Shown here: positions 33,512 to 41,345 of the stretch, piece by piece | How the letters are laid out: each line of letters starts with the position of its first letter | Position numbering within the stretch: the stretch's first letter is position 1 | From: CAXMST01 sp963790085 | Lineage (GTDB): Bacteria > Actinomycetota > Thermoleophilia > Solirubrobacterales > 70-9 | Direction: 5' to 3' | Assembly (NCBI GenBank): GCA_963790085.1 | Contig: CAWBNH010000008.1 | Location: 124,001 to 188,000, forward strand | DNA: 64,000 nt | The notes under the pieces: generated by a model | Told to the model about the DNA's origin: nothing | Seen by the model: only the letters and a program-made list of their open reading frames with translations | Database searches by the model: none | Position numbers and translations under genes: made by a program

Positions 33512-34252
33512 TCACGACCTGGAGTCAGTCGGGGCCGAACCACCCGACTCGGTGTCCGCCTCCTCCGCCAGGTGGCCGAGGACGGGGCCGGAGGGCCTGG
33601 CTCTGCCGAGGTTGGAGACCAGCAGGGCGACCACCGTGACGAGGTAGACCTGGCCGGCAACGGCCTCGGTCACCGCGATCGTCCGACCGAACTCCGTGGC
33701 CGCGGTGAAGTCGCCGTAGCCCGTCGTGCTCAGCGTGACCAGGCTGAAGTAGAGGAAGTCGTTCGGGTCGCCCTCGACCCCGCCCGCGAAGAACGGGTCC
33801 CCGCCGATGTCCTGGACCAGGCTGAACGCGAACGCGTAGGCGAGCCCCGCCAACAGGTAGATGCAGAGCCCACCGTAGACGGTCTGCAGGCTCACCCGCT
33901 GGTCCTCGATCACGCCCCGCCGGATCCCGATCACGATGCCCGCTGGAGCGATCAGCACCAGCAACAGGCTGATCAGGCGGGGCCCACCACCACCGACCGA
34001 GGCACCGAACACGGTGGCGGTCGAGAGCACGAGCAGCACGGCGACTCCGATGCTTACGCCGCGCACGATCCGTTGTCGCGCGCCGCCCGCGATGAGGGCT
34101 GCGATCAAGACCGCGCCCTGGAGCGCGATCGCCACCAGACGGGACCAGTCGGCGTCGGGGGCCGCCATCTGAAAGACGAGCGCGGCGACGATCAGCAGGA
34201 GGACGCCCTGGAAGTTGTGGAGTGGGTCGGTGAAGGCGCTTGGCCTCTTCAT
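33512..34252 (-). CDS. Ion channel protein with potassium selectivity filter
   Basis: 246-residue membrane protein with about six hydrophobic segments. The pore loop and filter read DFLYFSLVTLSTTGYGDFTAAT, containing TTGYGD of potassium channels, followed by a final helix TEAVAGQVYLVTVVALLVSNL. The first four segments lack an obvious voltage-sensor arginine series. No cytoplasmic RCK domain is attached; the C-terminus is a short acidic tail. It likely forms a tetrameric cation channel. Divergent from the YdjC-type deacetylase gene. Confidence 0.85.
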   Translation of the reverse strand: MKRPSAFTDPLHNFQGVLLLIVAALVFQMAAPDADWSRLVAIALQGAVLIAALIAGGARQRIVRGVSIGVAVLLVLSTATVFGASVGGGGPRLISLLLVLIAPAGIVIGIRRGVIEDQRVSLQTVYGGLCIYLLAGLAYAFAFSLVQDIGGDPFFAGGVEGDPNDFLYFSLVTLSTTGYGDFTAATEFGRTIAVTEAVAGQVYLVTVVALLVSNLGRARPSGPVLGHLAEEADTESGGSAPTDSRS

Positions 34253-34315
34253 CGGCGCGATCGTGGCAAGAGCGCCGGACGGTCCAGACGGCCCCCAGGG
34301 ATACCGGCGACGACA

Positions 34316-34996
34316 ATGTCGGAGATGCCGAAGCTGCTGATCACCGCCGACGACTACGGCTACGCCGACCGCTATGACGCCGGCATCCTCGAGGCGGCCC
34401 GGGCGGGCGCGATCGACGCAGTCAGCGCCTTCGCGACCCGCGCCGCGGTGGGAGCCGAGGGCCTGCTCGCGACCGGCATCGAGGTCGGCCTGCACCTGGA
34501 TCTCGGCTGGGCCTGCGAGGCGGCCAGAGCGACCGACGCCGAGCGCAGCGAGGCCGCCCGTCGGTTCGCAGAGCAGATCGCCGGCTTCACGCAGCAGTTC
34601 GGCCGCCCGCCCGCCTACCTCGACGGCCATCACCACTGCCACGCCCGCCCGGGCCTCGGGACCGTGGTCGCGGATCTGGCCCTGGGCCACGGGCTGCCGG
34701 TGCGCTCGATCTCGCCGCGCCATCGGCGCCTGCTGCGCTGCCGCGGAGTCGCCACGCCCGACCTGCTCGTCGGTCGGCTGGAGCAGACGGCGGCTCCGCT
34801 CCCCGATGAGCTGACCGCGGGCGGCGTGGCGCGGATGCGGGACGACCTCGTAGTCGAGTGGATGGTGCACCCCGGCCACCCTGACCCGACCTCAGGCTCC
34901 GCTTACGACAGCGGCCGCGCCGAGGACCTCGAGTTGCTGCTCCGCTGGCAGCCGCCGGCCGGGATCGAGCGGAGCGACCACTCGGCCGCCCGCTGA
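34316..34996 (+). CDS. YdjC/ChbG-type carbohydrate deacetylase
   Basis: 226-residue enzyme of the YdjC family, which removes acetyl groups from N-acetylated sugars such as chitooligosaccharides. The metal site is visible as ITADDYGYADRYDAGI (Asp pair), VGLHLDL, and YLDGHHHCHARPGL. The C-terminal MVHPGHPDP completes the active site. The start is the ATG at 34316, with the conserved fold beginning at KLLITADDYG. No chitobiose transport genes are nearby, so the physiological sugar is unknown. Confidence 0.87.
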   Translation: MSEMPKLLITADDYGYADRYDAGILEAARAGAIDAVSAFATRAAVGAEGLLATGIEVGLHLDLGWACEAARATDAERSEAARRFAEQIAGFTQQFGRPPAYLDGHHHCHARPGLGTVVADLALGHGLPVRSISPRHRRLLRCRGVATPDLLVGRLEQTAAPLPDELTAGGVARMRDDLVVEWMVHPGHPDPTSGSAYDSGRAEDLELLLRWQPPAGIERSDHSAAR

Positions 34997-35038
34997 TCGT
35001 CTGCCACGCCTGTCCGGCCCCGGGTGCGAGCCCGGAGC

Positions 35039-36469
35039 CTAGGGCCGGCTGAGCTCGTCGCTGCGCTCGGCGGTCCGCCTGCGCGCGGCGCCCGGAACGG
35101 TGGCTCTCAGCTCCGCGAGCGCGTCCTGGAGGTCGGCTGCGAACGAGTCGAGGCCCCCGAACGCGCCATAGTCGCCGATCAACCCGAAGTTGATCGATCC
35201 GTCGTAGCTCATGATCCCGACGCAGAGCGCCTGGCGCCGAGCCAGCGGCACCATCGGAAAGATGTCGAGCAGTCGGCGGCCCATCATGTAGAGGGGGAAC
35301 TGGGGCCCGGGGACATTGGTGACCACCAGGTTGAAGAGCCGCTGCTGCGGCTGCAGTCGGGCAGCCTGCGAGACGATCGTCGGCGGCGCGAAGTCGCTGA
35401 GCTCGCTCAACAGCTCGGCTCCGACCGCCTGCTTCGACTGCTTGAGATCGGCCAGCGACTCGCTGACGATGCCGAGCCGCTCGAGCGGATCGATGACCCC
35501 GACGGGCAGCGGCGCCATGATCGCCGCGACGCGGTTGCCGAGCGCACCGCGCTCACCCGCCGCGCGGACGCTGACCGGAACCAGGGCCCGCAGCTCCTGG
35601 CCGGCGGTGCTGTGCCCTCGGGCGCGCAGGTAGCGCCCGAGGGCACCGCTGACGACGGCCAGCACGACGTCGTTGACCGTGCCGCCGTGGGCGTCCTTGA
35701 TCCGCCTGAGATCGTCGAGGTCGGCGCGGACCCAGGCGAAGCGCCGGTGGGATCCGATCGGCACATTGAGGGGGGAGGGGGGAGCGGCAAGCCCGACGCC
35801 GGTCAGCGCCCCGATTGCCTCGGCACCGTCGCGCAGCGCCCCGAGGACGCGGCGCGGCTGTCTCACGAGTGCCCGCAGGCCGCGGACGATCTCGGCCGGA
35901 TCGACGACCCGCTCGGTCAGGGCGCCGGCCAGCAGCTCCGTATCGCTGGGCTCGGGTCCGGGCTCCCACCGGGGCGGCTCGGGAGCGGGGTCCTGCTCGG
36001 GCGTCGTGGCGAAGAGCACGGTGCTGACATCGACGCCGGAGACGCCGTCGACCAGACAGTGGTGGCTCTTGCCGATGATCGCGAAGCGGCCGCCCTCGAG
36101 CCCGTCGACGAGCCACATCTCCCAGAGCGGCTTCGAGCGGTCGAGCCGCTGCGAGAAGACCCGGGCGGCCAGCGTACGGAGCTGCTCCTCGCTGCCGGGG
36201 GCGGGCAGAGCCGTGTAGCGGAGGTGGTAGTCGAGGTTGAGACGCGGGTCGTCGACCCAGACCGGCCGACCCTGCCCGAAGGGCACGAAGCGCAGCCGCT
36301 GGCGAAAGCGGGGGACCAGGTGGAGTCGCGCCGCAAGCTGCTCGCGCACCTCCTCATAGCGGGGCGTCGGCCCCTCGAAGATCATCGTCGAGGCGACGTG
36401 CATGTGAGCCCCGCCTCGCTCCAGATGCAGAAACGATGCGTCGAGGCCGCTGAGCCGGTCGCCGCTCAT
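35039..36469 (-). CDS. Wax ester synthase/diacylglycerol acyltransferase (WS/DGAT)
   Basis: 476-residue acyl-CoA-dependent acyltransferase that makes triacylglycerol or wax esters for storage lipid. The N-terminus DRLSGLDASFLHLERGGAHMHV is the family start, and the catalytic motif HHCLVDG (HHxxxDG) is at 136-142. The second conserved block is NDVVLAVVSGALGRYLRARG and the third NLVVTNVPGPQFPLYMMGRRL. Substrate acyl-CoA could come from the synthetase at 10.9 kb. AGTATT (minus-strand AATACT) ends 6 bases before the ATG, and a CRP-like palindrome is centred about 36 bases upstream of the start codon. Confidence 0.92.
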   Translation of the reverse strand: MSGDRLSGLDASFLHLERGGAHMHVASTMIFEGPTPRYEEVREQLAARLHLVPRFRQRLRFVPFGQGRPVWVDDPRLNLDYHLRYTALPAPGSEEQLRTLAARVFSQRLDRSKPLWEMWLVDGLEGGRFAIIGKSHHCLVDGVSGVDVSTVLFATTPEQDPAPEPPRWEPGPEPSDTELLAGALTERVVDPAEIVRGLRALVRQPRRVLGALRDGAEAIGALTGVGLAAPPSPLNVPIGSHRRFAWVRADLDDLRRIKDAHGGTVNDVVLAVVSGALGRYLRARGHSTAGQELRALVPVSVRAAGERGALGNRVAAIMAPLPVGVIDPLERLGIVSESLADLKQSKQAVGAELLSELSDFAPPTIVSQAARLQPQQRLFNLVVTNVPGPQFPLYMMGRRLLDIFPMVPLARRQALCVGIMSYDGSINFGLIGDYGAFGGLDSFAADLQDALAELRATVPGAARRRTAERSDELSRP

Positions 36470-36497
36470 GGGCGGAGTATTTCAATAGTGTTAGCAA

Positions 36498-36513
36498 TGT
36501 GACAGCAGTCACA
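36498..36513. promoter_or_regulatory. Perfect CRP-family binding palindrome
   Basis: TGTGACAGCAGTCACA is a perfect TGTGA-N6-TCACA site, the recognition sequence of cAMP receptor proteins (Crp in mycobacteria, GlxR in corynebacteria). It lies in the divergent region between the WS/DGAT gene and the riboswitch-controlled rlpA gene. Its centre is 41.5 bases upstream of 36547, the start predicted from the TACGCT at 36535-36540, the geometry of class II CRP activation. Confidence 0.7.
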
Positions 36514-36534
36514 CATATACATGCCCTTGGCCCG

Positions 36535-36540
36535 TACGCT
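36535..36540 (+). promoter_or_regulatory. Candidate -10 of the rlpA leader transcript
   Basis: TACGCT. With transcription starting about 7 bases downstream (36547), the leader would be about 200 bases and would contain the whole riboswitch. Confidence 0.4.
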
Positions 36541-36601
36541 TCTCCGCGTCAAACAGATCGAAAACGCAACTCTAAGTCCGCTCAATCAAGACCGTAGCTG
36601 A

Positions 36602-36745
36602 ATAGCTCGGCGGAGCGGGGGAACCATCTGCCACCCAGCGGTGGCACGGGGCGAATCGGACCGTGATCGGCCGTAGCCAAGACGCCGGAGGAACCGGCGC
36701 GGCGAGCCCGACAGCTAACCCCGTCGGCGGCGAAAGCGAGGATCA
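36602..36745 (+). ncRNA. c-di-AMP (ydaO/yuaA) riboswitch
   Basis: The leader holds the near-invariant 3' core GAGCCCGACAGCTAACCCC (about 36703-36721) of ydaO riboswitches, together with the upstream conserved GGGGCGAATCGG at 36649-36660 and GGGGGAACCAT at 36617-36627. The closing strand runs into GCGAGGA (36736-36742), which is also the ribosome-binding sequence 6 bases before the rlpA ATG, so ligand binding could hide it. In other actinobacteria this riboswitch precedes wall hydrolase/resuscitation factor genes such as rpfA, and c-di-AMP lowers expression. The exact 5' boundary is uncertain. Confidence 0.9.
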
Positions 36746-36748
36746 ACA

Positions 36749-37699
36749 ATGCAACGCTTCCGCAGGTGGCGGAGGCGGAGGGCAGCGCTCGCGCTGCTTC
36801 CCGTCGCCGCCCTGTTCAGCATCACCATCGGCACCAGCCCGGCCTCCGGCGCAAGCGCCGAGCAGGCCAGCTTCGACGCGAACAAGGGCAGGGTGAAACC
36901 CGGAGCAAAGGTCAAGGTCAGCGGGGCGTTCCCCGCCCGCGTCGACGCGCTCGCGGACCGCGAGGGCGAGGCGGCCCCGACCGGCCGCCGGGTTCGGATC
37001 GAGTTCAAGGCTGCCGGCAAGGATCACTTCCATCCGGCGAAGAGCACCATCAGCGACACCAAGGGCCGATACCGCGAGACGGTCAGGGTCCATCGCAGCG
37101 GCTTCTTCCGGGCCGTCGCCGCCGACGGCCGGATCAGCGGCACCGACCGGGTCCGGGTCAAGTCCCGCGTGCGCGCCAGGGTCGCCGACAAGAACGTCAA
37201 CCTCGGCGACCGGGTCGCGATCAAGGGCAGGGTGAAGCCCGCAATCGGCAGCCGCCGCGTGGTCGTCGCGATCGGCGGCGAGAAGCTGGCGACGCGAACC
37301 GGCAAGCACGGCAAGTTCAAGCTGCGGTGGAAGGCCGCCAGGACCGGCACCTTCGCCGCCAGAGTCAAGGCGAAGGGCGACCGGATCGCGGCGGGCAGCA
37401 AGGACAAGGCCGGGCGGACGACCGTCTACAGGCCTGCCCACGCGTCCTACTACGGCCCCGGTCTCTACGGCAATCCGGTTGCCTGCGGCGGCAGCACGCT
37501 GACGACCTCGACGATCGGCGTCGCTCACAAGACGCTGCCCTGCGGCACGAAGCTGACGCTCCGCTATCGCGGTCGCAGCGTCAAGGTCAGAGTGATCGAT
37601 CGCGGCCCGTACATCGCCGGCCGGGAGTTCGACCTGACCTACGCGACGAAGCAGAAGCTCGGCTTCGGCAGCACCGGCACCGTCTGGTCCTCGAAGTAG
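36749..37699 (+). CDS. Secreted RlpA-like double-psi beta-barrel protein
   Basis: 316-residue exported protein. The signal peptide is Arg-rich (RFRRWRRRRAALALLPVAALFSITIG). Two Ig-like beta domains follow (about 45-125 and 130-210; NKGRVKPGAKVKVSGAFPARV and NLGDRVAIKGRVKPAIGSRRVVV are parallel repeats). The C-terminal RlpA-like double-psi barrel reads ASYYGPGLYGNPVACGGSTLTTSTIGVAHKTLPCGTKLTLRYRGRSVKVRVIDRGPY..GREFDLTYATKQKLGF. It includes the Asp of VIDRGPY expected of RlpA/MltA-type lytic transglycosylases. It is probably a peptidoglycan-cleaving enzyme. Control by the c-di-AMP riboswitch just upstream matches a role in wall remodelling. Confidence 0.88.
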   Translation: MQRFRRWRRRRAALALLPVAALFSITIGTSPASGASAEQASFDANKGRVKPGAKVKVSGAFPARVDALADREGEAAPTGRRVRIEFKAAGKDHFHPAKSTISDTKGRYRETVRVHRSGFFRAVAADGRISGTDRVRVKSRVRARVADKNVNLGDRVAIKGRVKPAIGSRRVVVAIGGEKLATRTGKHGKFKLRWKAARTGTFAARVKAKGDRIAAGSKDKAGRTTVYRPAHASYYGPGLYGNPVACGGSTLTTSTIGVAHKTLPCGTKLTLRYRGRSVKVRVIDRGPYIAGREFDLTYATKQKLGFGSTGTVWSSK

Positions 37700-37709
37700 G
37701 GCGCGGCGC

Positions 37710-38846
37710 TCAGTCGAGCGCCAGCTGCACGGGCCCCGCTCCCTCCGCCTCGGCCCCGGCCGCGGGGGAGGGGGTCGGGCCCGCGCTCTGTTCGGGGTGC
37801 AGCAGGCCCGAGACCCCAACGCCGAGCAGACGCACGGGCGCGTCCCGCTCGAAGTCCTCGAACAGGGCGAGCGCCGTAGCGGCCACGAGGTGCGGATCGT
37901 TTGTCGGGTCGGCCAGCGTCCGTGAGCGGGTGAAGGTCCGGAACGGCGCGAGGCGGATCTTCAGGGTCACGGTGCGGCCGCGAATCCGCTGCTCGCCGAG
38001 GTGCGAGGCGACCGACTGCGCCATCCGCTCGATCGCCTCGGTCATCGCCGCAACGTCGGTCTCGTCGACCGAGAAGGTGCGCTCGCGGCTCTCCGACTTC
38101 CGGACCCGGCCGAGCGCGATCTCCGCGCTGCCGAAGCCTCGTGCGCGGCGCCGCAGCCCGGCCCCGTGACGCGGGCCGAGCGCCGCCTCGAGCAGCCCAG
38201 GGTCCGCCCCTGCCAACTCGCTGACGGTCCGGACCCCGTCGCGCTGGAGCCGCTCCTCGGTCTTCGGACCGACGCCCGGGATGATTCGTGCCGGGCGATC
38301 CCCGACCACCTCGAGGAAGCGCTCCCGGGGCAGCACACAGAGCCCGTCCGGCTTGTCGAGATCCGAGGCGATCTTCGCGATCAGCCGATTTGGGCCGATC
38401 CCGATCGAGCAGCTGAGCCGGGTGCGCTCGCGGACCCGCAGCTTCAGCTGGCGCGCCCGGGTCTTCGGCGCCGGCGACTCGCTGAGGTCGACGTAGGCCT
38501 CATCCATGCCCACCACCTCGACCTTGTCGCTGAACTCGCCGAGCACCGACATCACCGCCCGCGAGCCGCGGCTGTAGAGCGAGCGATCGACGCCAACCAC
38601 GATCAGCTGCGGACAACGCCGCCGGGCGATGGAGATCGGCAGCGCGGAGTGGACCCCGTAGCGTCGCGCCTCGTAGGAGGCCGCGGTCACGACCCCGCGA
38701 TTTCCGCTTGGCCCCACCGCCACCGGCTTTCCGCGCAGCTCGGGCCGGCGGAGAAGCTCGCAGGAGACGAAGAAGGCGTCCATGTCGACGTGTGCGATCG
38801 CCCGATCCCAGCGCGAAGGGTCACCGTACAGACGTTCGCTTCCCAT
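37710..38846 (-). CDS. dinB: DNA polymerase IV (Y family)
   Basis: 378-residue translesion polymerase. The palm motif is HVDMDAFFVSCE (Asp21, Asp23), with VVTAASYEARRYGVHSALP, the second acidic site VVGMDEAYVDLS, and SCSIGIGPNRLIAKIASDLDKPDG. Helix-hairpin-helix ARIIPGVGPKTEERLQRDGVRTVSEL and the little-finger domain follow. ATG 38846 is chosen because ATCCTA (TAGGAT on this strand, 38855-38860) lies 8 bases upstream; longer frames begin inside that promoter. The C-terminus ends in an Ala/Pro tail without a clear beta-clamp motif, apart from QLALD, which resembles the QLxLF clamp-binding consensus. Confidence 0.93.
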   Translation of the reverse strand: MGSERLYGDPSRWDRAIAHVDMDAFFVSCELLRRPELRGKPVAVGPSGNRGVVTAASYEARRYGVHSALPISIARRRCPQLIVVGVDRSLYSRGSRAVMSVLGEFSDKVEVVGMDEAYVDLSESPAPKTRARQLKLRVRERTRLSCSIGIGPNRLIAKIASDLDKPDGLCVLPRERFLEVVGDRPARIIPGVGPKTEERLQRDGVRTVSELAGADPGLLEAALGPRHGAGLRRRARGFGSAEIALGRVRKSESRERTFSVDETDVAAMTEAIERMAQSVASHLGEQRIRGRTVTLKIRLAPFRTFTRSRTLADPTNDPHLVAATALALFEDFERDAPVRLLGVGVSGLLHPEQSAGPTPSPAAGAEAEGAGPVQLALD

Positions 38847-38920
38847 CCGTGCGAATCCTACGCCGGGCCCCGGACACGGGCCGGGTCGAAGGGCCACCCG
38901 CGGGCGCCGATCGACGCTGA

Positions 38921-38926
38921 TACGTT
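38921..38926 (+). promoter_or_regulatory. -10-like element of the 118-residue gene
   Basis: TACGTT, preceded by GA, ends 6 bases before the GTG start at 38933. Confidence 0.45.
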
Positions 38927-38932
38927 GCCCTC

Positions 38933-39289
38933 GTGGGCGCCGCCGATGCGAAGAACCTCGAGGCGATCTCGAAGGCGATCGACCAGCACAATCGCAACTG
39001 CCCGTTTCCGGCTTCGGAGGTGCGGATGAACCCGTTCGAGATCGAGCGGCTCGGCTGGGATGAGATCCGCGGGCTGCCTCTGGTCGGCGACCCGCAGCTG
39101 AGCACGGGCCGGTTCAGGATCGTCTGCGGCGGCGAGACCGACGACGAGGAGATCGAGGAAGTCGAGGCGATCGGCACCCCGGTCGAGGTCGAGGCACCGG
39201 CCGGCGCCCCGGAGAGGCTCAGGTCAGCGCCAGCGCCAACCGGCGCCGATGGTCGCGGGCGAGGTCGCTCTCGGGCCCGAGCTCGGTGA
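38933..39289 (+). CDS. Conserved hypothetical protein (118 aa)
   Basis: Soluble protein. The well-structured part is residues 1-75: DAKNLEAISKAIDQHNRNCPFPASEVRMNPFEIERLGWDEIRGLPLVGDPQLSTGRFRIVCGG. The NPFE.ERLGWDEIRGLPLV wording looks like a conserved family, but I cannot name it. An acidic stretch ETDDEEIEEVEAI follows, and the Arg/Ala-rich final 25 residues overlap the convergent thioredoxin gene by 71 bases. GTG start, with a TACGTT element 6 bases upstream. No function proposed. Confidence 0.7.
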   Translation: MGAADAKNLEAISKAIDQHNRNCPFPASEVRMNPFEIERLGWDEIRGLPLVGDPQLSTGRFRIVCGGETDDEEIEEVEAIGTPVEVEAPAGAPERLRSAPAPTGADGRGRGRSRARAR

Positions 39290-39971
39290 AGATCGCAACC
39301 ATCACCCGACGCAGCTGATCCCTGCGCTCCTGTTCGGCGGCAGCCGAAACGGACCCCTGCAGGGCCTCGAGCGCCTCGGCGTGCTCGCCGGCGTCCCAGG
39401 CGGCGAACGCGGCTGCCAGCGCGGGGTCGACGGCCTCCTCCACCTCCAGCGCAGCGCGCGCGCCGAGGCCGGCGGCGACGAAGTCGCCTTCGAACGGATG
39501 CAGCAGCTCCGCAGCAGCGGCGCCGTCACCGCGCGCCAGCAGGATCCTGGCGAGCCCCGTCGCGGCCTTGACGTTGCGCGGGTCGAGCTCCAAGGCGCGG
39601 CGCAGGTCCCCCTCATCGGTGGATGACGCAAGCAGGTCGGCCTCGGATGGCACCAGGGCATCGAAGAACGCGGCGACCTGGGCCGGCGGGATCGCGCCGG
39701 TGAACTCGCTGACGATCTTGCCGTCCTTGAACGCCTTCACGGCGGGGATCCCCTGTACGCCGAAGCTCTGCGACAGCGCCTGGTTGGCGTCGACGTCAAC
39801 CTTGGCGAGGTCGACGTCGTCACCGCGCTTGCCGGCCTCGGCCTCGAGCGCGGGGCTGAGCTGCCGACACGGGCCGCACCATTCGGCCCAGAAGTCGACG
39901 ACCACCGGGACCTGGTGGCTACGCTCGACCACCGCGGCCTGGAACTGATCTTCCCCGACGTCGTGAATCAT
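39219..39971 (-). CDS. Thioredoxin-TPR fusion protein (CnoX/YbbN-like)
   Basis: 250-residue protein. The N-terminal thioredoxin domain has the redox motif WCGPC (Cys32, Cys35) and the cis-Pro loop VQGIPAVKAF. The C-terminal part holds TPR-like helices (DLRRALELDPRNVKAATGLARILLARGDGAAAAELL), as in YbbN/CnoX, a chaperone-redoxin that protects proteins during oxidative stress. E. coli CnoX lacks the CxxC pair, while this one retains it. The start at 39971 is supported by minus-strand TAAGCT 8 bases upstream. Its end overlaps the convergent gene. Confidence 0.88.
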   Translation of the reverse strand: MIHDVGEDQFQAAVVERSHQVPVVVDFWAEWCGPCRQLSPALEAEAGKRGDDVDLAKVDVDANQALSQSFGVQGIPAVKAFKDGKIVSEFTGAIPPAQVAAFFDALVPSEADLLASSTDEGDLRRALELDPRNVKAATGLARILLARGDGAAAAELLHPFEGDFVAAGLGARAALEVEEAVDPALAAAFAAWDAGEHAEALEALQGSVSAAAEQERRDQLRRVMVAIFTELGPESDLARDHRRRLALALT

Positions 39972-40022
39972 CGGCCGCAAGCTTAGAGGCCGGCCGGCGC
40001 CGGTTCGTCGCCCGCGGTCCAC

Positions 40023-40028
40023 TAGCCT
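40023..40028 (+). promoter_or_regulatory. -10-like element of yqgE
   Basis: TAGCCT ends 9 bases before the GTG start at 40038; the intervening GGGGGGAGG also resembles a ribosome-binding site, so this case may not be leaderless. Confidence 0.4.
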
Positions 40029-40037
40029 GGGGGGAGG

Positions 40038-40580
40038 GTGGAGTCTCTCCGCGGACAGCTGCTGATCGCCTCGCCCCAGCTCGGCGATCCGAACTTCGAG
40101 CGCTCGGTGATCCTGATCACCGAGCACGATGAGAGCGGGGCGATGGGGATCGTCCTCAACCGGCCCTCGGAGTCAGAGGTGACGGCCGTGATCCCAGACC
40201 TGACGCCGATTGCCGGCGAGGAGCCGATCTTCGTCGGGGGACCGGTTCAGCCGGAGGCTCTCGTCGTGCTCGGCGAGTTCGCCGACCCCGACAAGGCGGC
40301 ATGGATAGTCGTGGCCGACGTCGGGCTCGTCTCCGCGCAGACGGAGCTGGAAGAGCTGCCCGCGGCGGTTCGACGCGGCCGGGTCTACGCCGGCTTCTCC
40401 GGCTGGGGCCCGGGCCAGCTCGAGCAGGAGATCGAAGCCGAGGCATGGATCATCGAGTCGCCGCTGCCGACGGAGCTCTTCCCCGACGACCCCGAGGCCC
40501 TGTGGCACGACGTGCTCGATCGCAAGGGCGGCGAGTACGCCCTGGTCGCCCGGATGCCCGACGATCCGAGCATGAACTAG
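40038..40580 (+). CDS. YqgE/AlgH family protein
   Basis: 180-residue protein of the UPF0301 family: SLRGQLLIASPQLGDPNFERSVILITEHDESGAMGIVLNRPSE, then IFVGGPVQPEALVVL, and RVYAGFSGWGPGQLEQEIEAEAWIIESPLP. The motifs are complete and the length is standard. The fold is a globular alpha/beta domain found in most bacteria; its molecular role is unresolved. Transcribed divergently from the thioredoxin-TPR gene. A hairpin-forming repeat follows the stop codon. Confidence 0.9.
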   Translation: MESLRGQLLIASPQLGDPNFERSVILITEHDESGAMGIVLNRPSESEVTAVIPDLTPIAGEEPIFVGGPVQPEALVVLGEFADPDKAAWIVVADVGLVSAQTELEELPAAVRRGRVYAGFSGWGPGQLEQEIEAEAWIIESPLPTELFPDDPEALWHDVLDRKGGEYALVARMPDDPSMN

Positions 40581-40611
40581 CCGCAGGCAGCCGGTTCCGG
40601 GCAGCTGCGGC
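40580..40611 (+). terminator. Inverted repeat after yqgE
   Basis: GCCGCAG (40580-40586) and CTGCGGC (40605-40611) can pair around an inner G+C-rich loop. No T-run follows; possible 3'-end hairpin in the convergent gap. Confidence 0.35.
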
Positions 40612-40636
40612 CTGAAGCTGGGGCCAGGGGGCCCGC

Positions 40637-40649
40637 GGTTATGTCAACC
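40637..40649. repeat. Copy 1 of the GGTTNACATAACC motif
   Basis: Reads GGTTATGTCAACC here, i.e. GGTTGACATAACC on the opposite strand. It lies in the gap between two convergent genes, just before the stop of the YczE-like gene. See copies at 42313 and 44793. Confidence 0.5.
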
Positions 40650-40655
40650 AGACGG

Positions 40656-41339
40656 CTACAGCGCCGACCACTCCTGATGCGGCGACGACGCTGCGGCGGC
40701 GGGCTCGGTCGCTGCCAGCGGCGAGCGCCTGAGAGCCGCGAAGGCGATCTCGACCGCGGGGCCGATCCCGAAAGCGAAGGCGAGCGTGCCGATCCCGACC
40801 GTGCCGCCGAGCGCGAAGCCGAGCAGCGTGACGGACGACTCGATCGCGGCGCGGACGACGCTCAGTCGGAGGCCGATCCGCGACGCCGACACCAGCATCA
40901 ACGAGTCGCGCGGTCCGGCTCCCATCGCGGCGCCGATGTAGAGCGCCGAGCCGATGGCCACCGTTGCGATCCCGCCGAGCATCGCCAGCCCCCGCAGCAG
41001 CAGGGAGGAGTCGGCGATCGCGTCGGCGATCCCGAGCGAGATCTGCAGATCGACGAACAGCCCGATCCCGATCGCGTTGGCGACGGTCCCCGGCCCGACG
41101 CTCGAGCCAAGGCCGACGGCGAGCGCGACCACGAGCAGCGCGACGGCGATGTTGGCGTTGCCGAACGAGAGCGGGGTCTGCTTCTCGATGCCCTGGTTGA
41201 GCACGTCCCACGGGGAGAGCCCGAGCTCGGAGCCGAGCAGCATCACGATCCCGAGCGCAAACAGGAACAGACCGACGATCAGCGAGAGGCTGCGCCAGCC
41301 GGCGCCGCCGCGGACGCGCGGCGCAAGCTCATGATGCAA
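40656..41339 (-). CDS. YczE/YitT-like integral membrane protein
   Basis: 227 residues with about five membrane segments. Recognisable pieces are LFLFALGIVMLLGSELGLSPWDVLNQG, NAIGIGLFVDLQI, and IGSALYIGAAMGAGPRDSLMLV, with internal repeats of the G-x-GP-x-D(V/S)L type seen in the YczE family. The function of the family is unknown; some members are near surfactin or transport genes. It lies 6 bases downstream of the ATP-grasp gene and is probably in the same transcript. Confidence 0.8.
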   Translation of the reverse strand: MHHELAPRVRGGAGWRSLSLIVGLFLFALGIVMLLGSELGLSPWDVLNQGIEKQTPLSFGNANIAVALLVVALAVGLGSSVGPGTVANAIGIGLFVDLQISLGIADAIADSSLLLRGLAMLGGIATVAIGSALYIGAAMGAGPRDSLMLVSASRIGLRLSVVRAAIESSVTLLGFALGGTVGIGTLAFAFGIGPAVEIAFAALRRSPLAATEPAAAASSPHQEWSAL

Positions 41340-41345
41340 GGGGCC

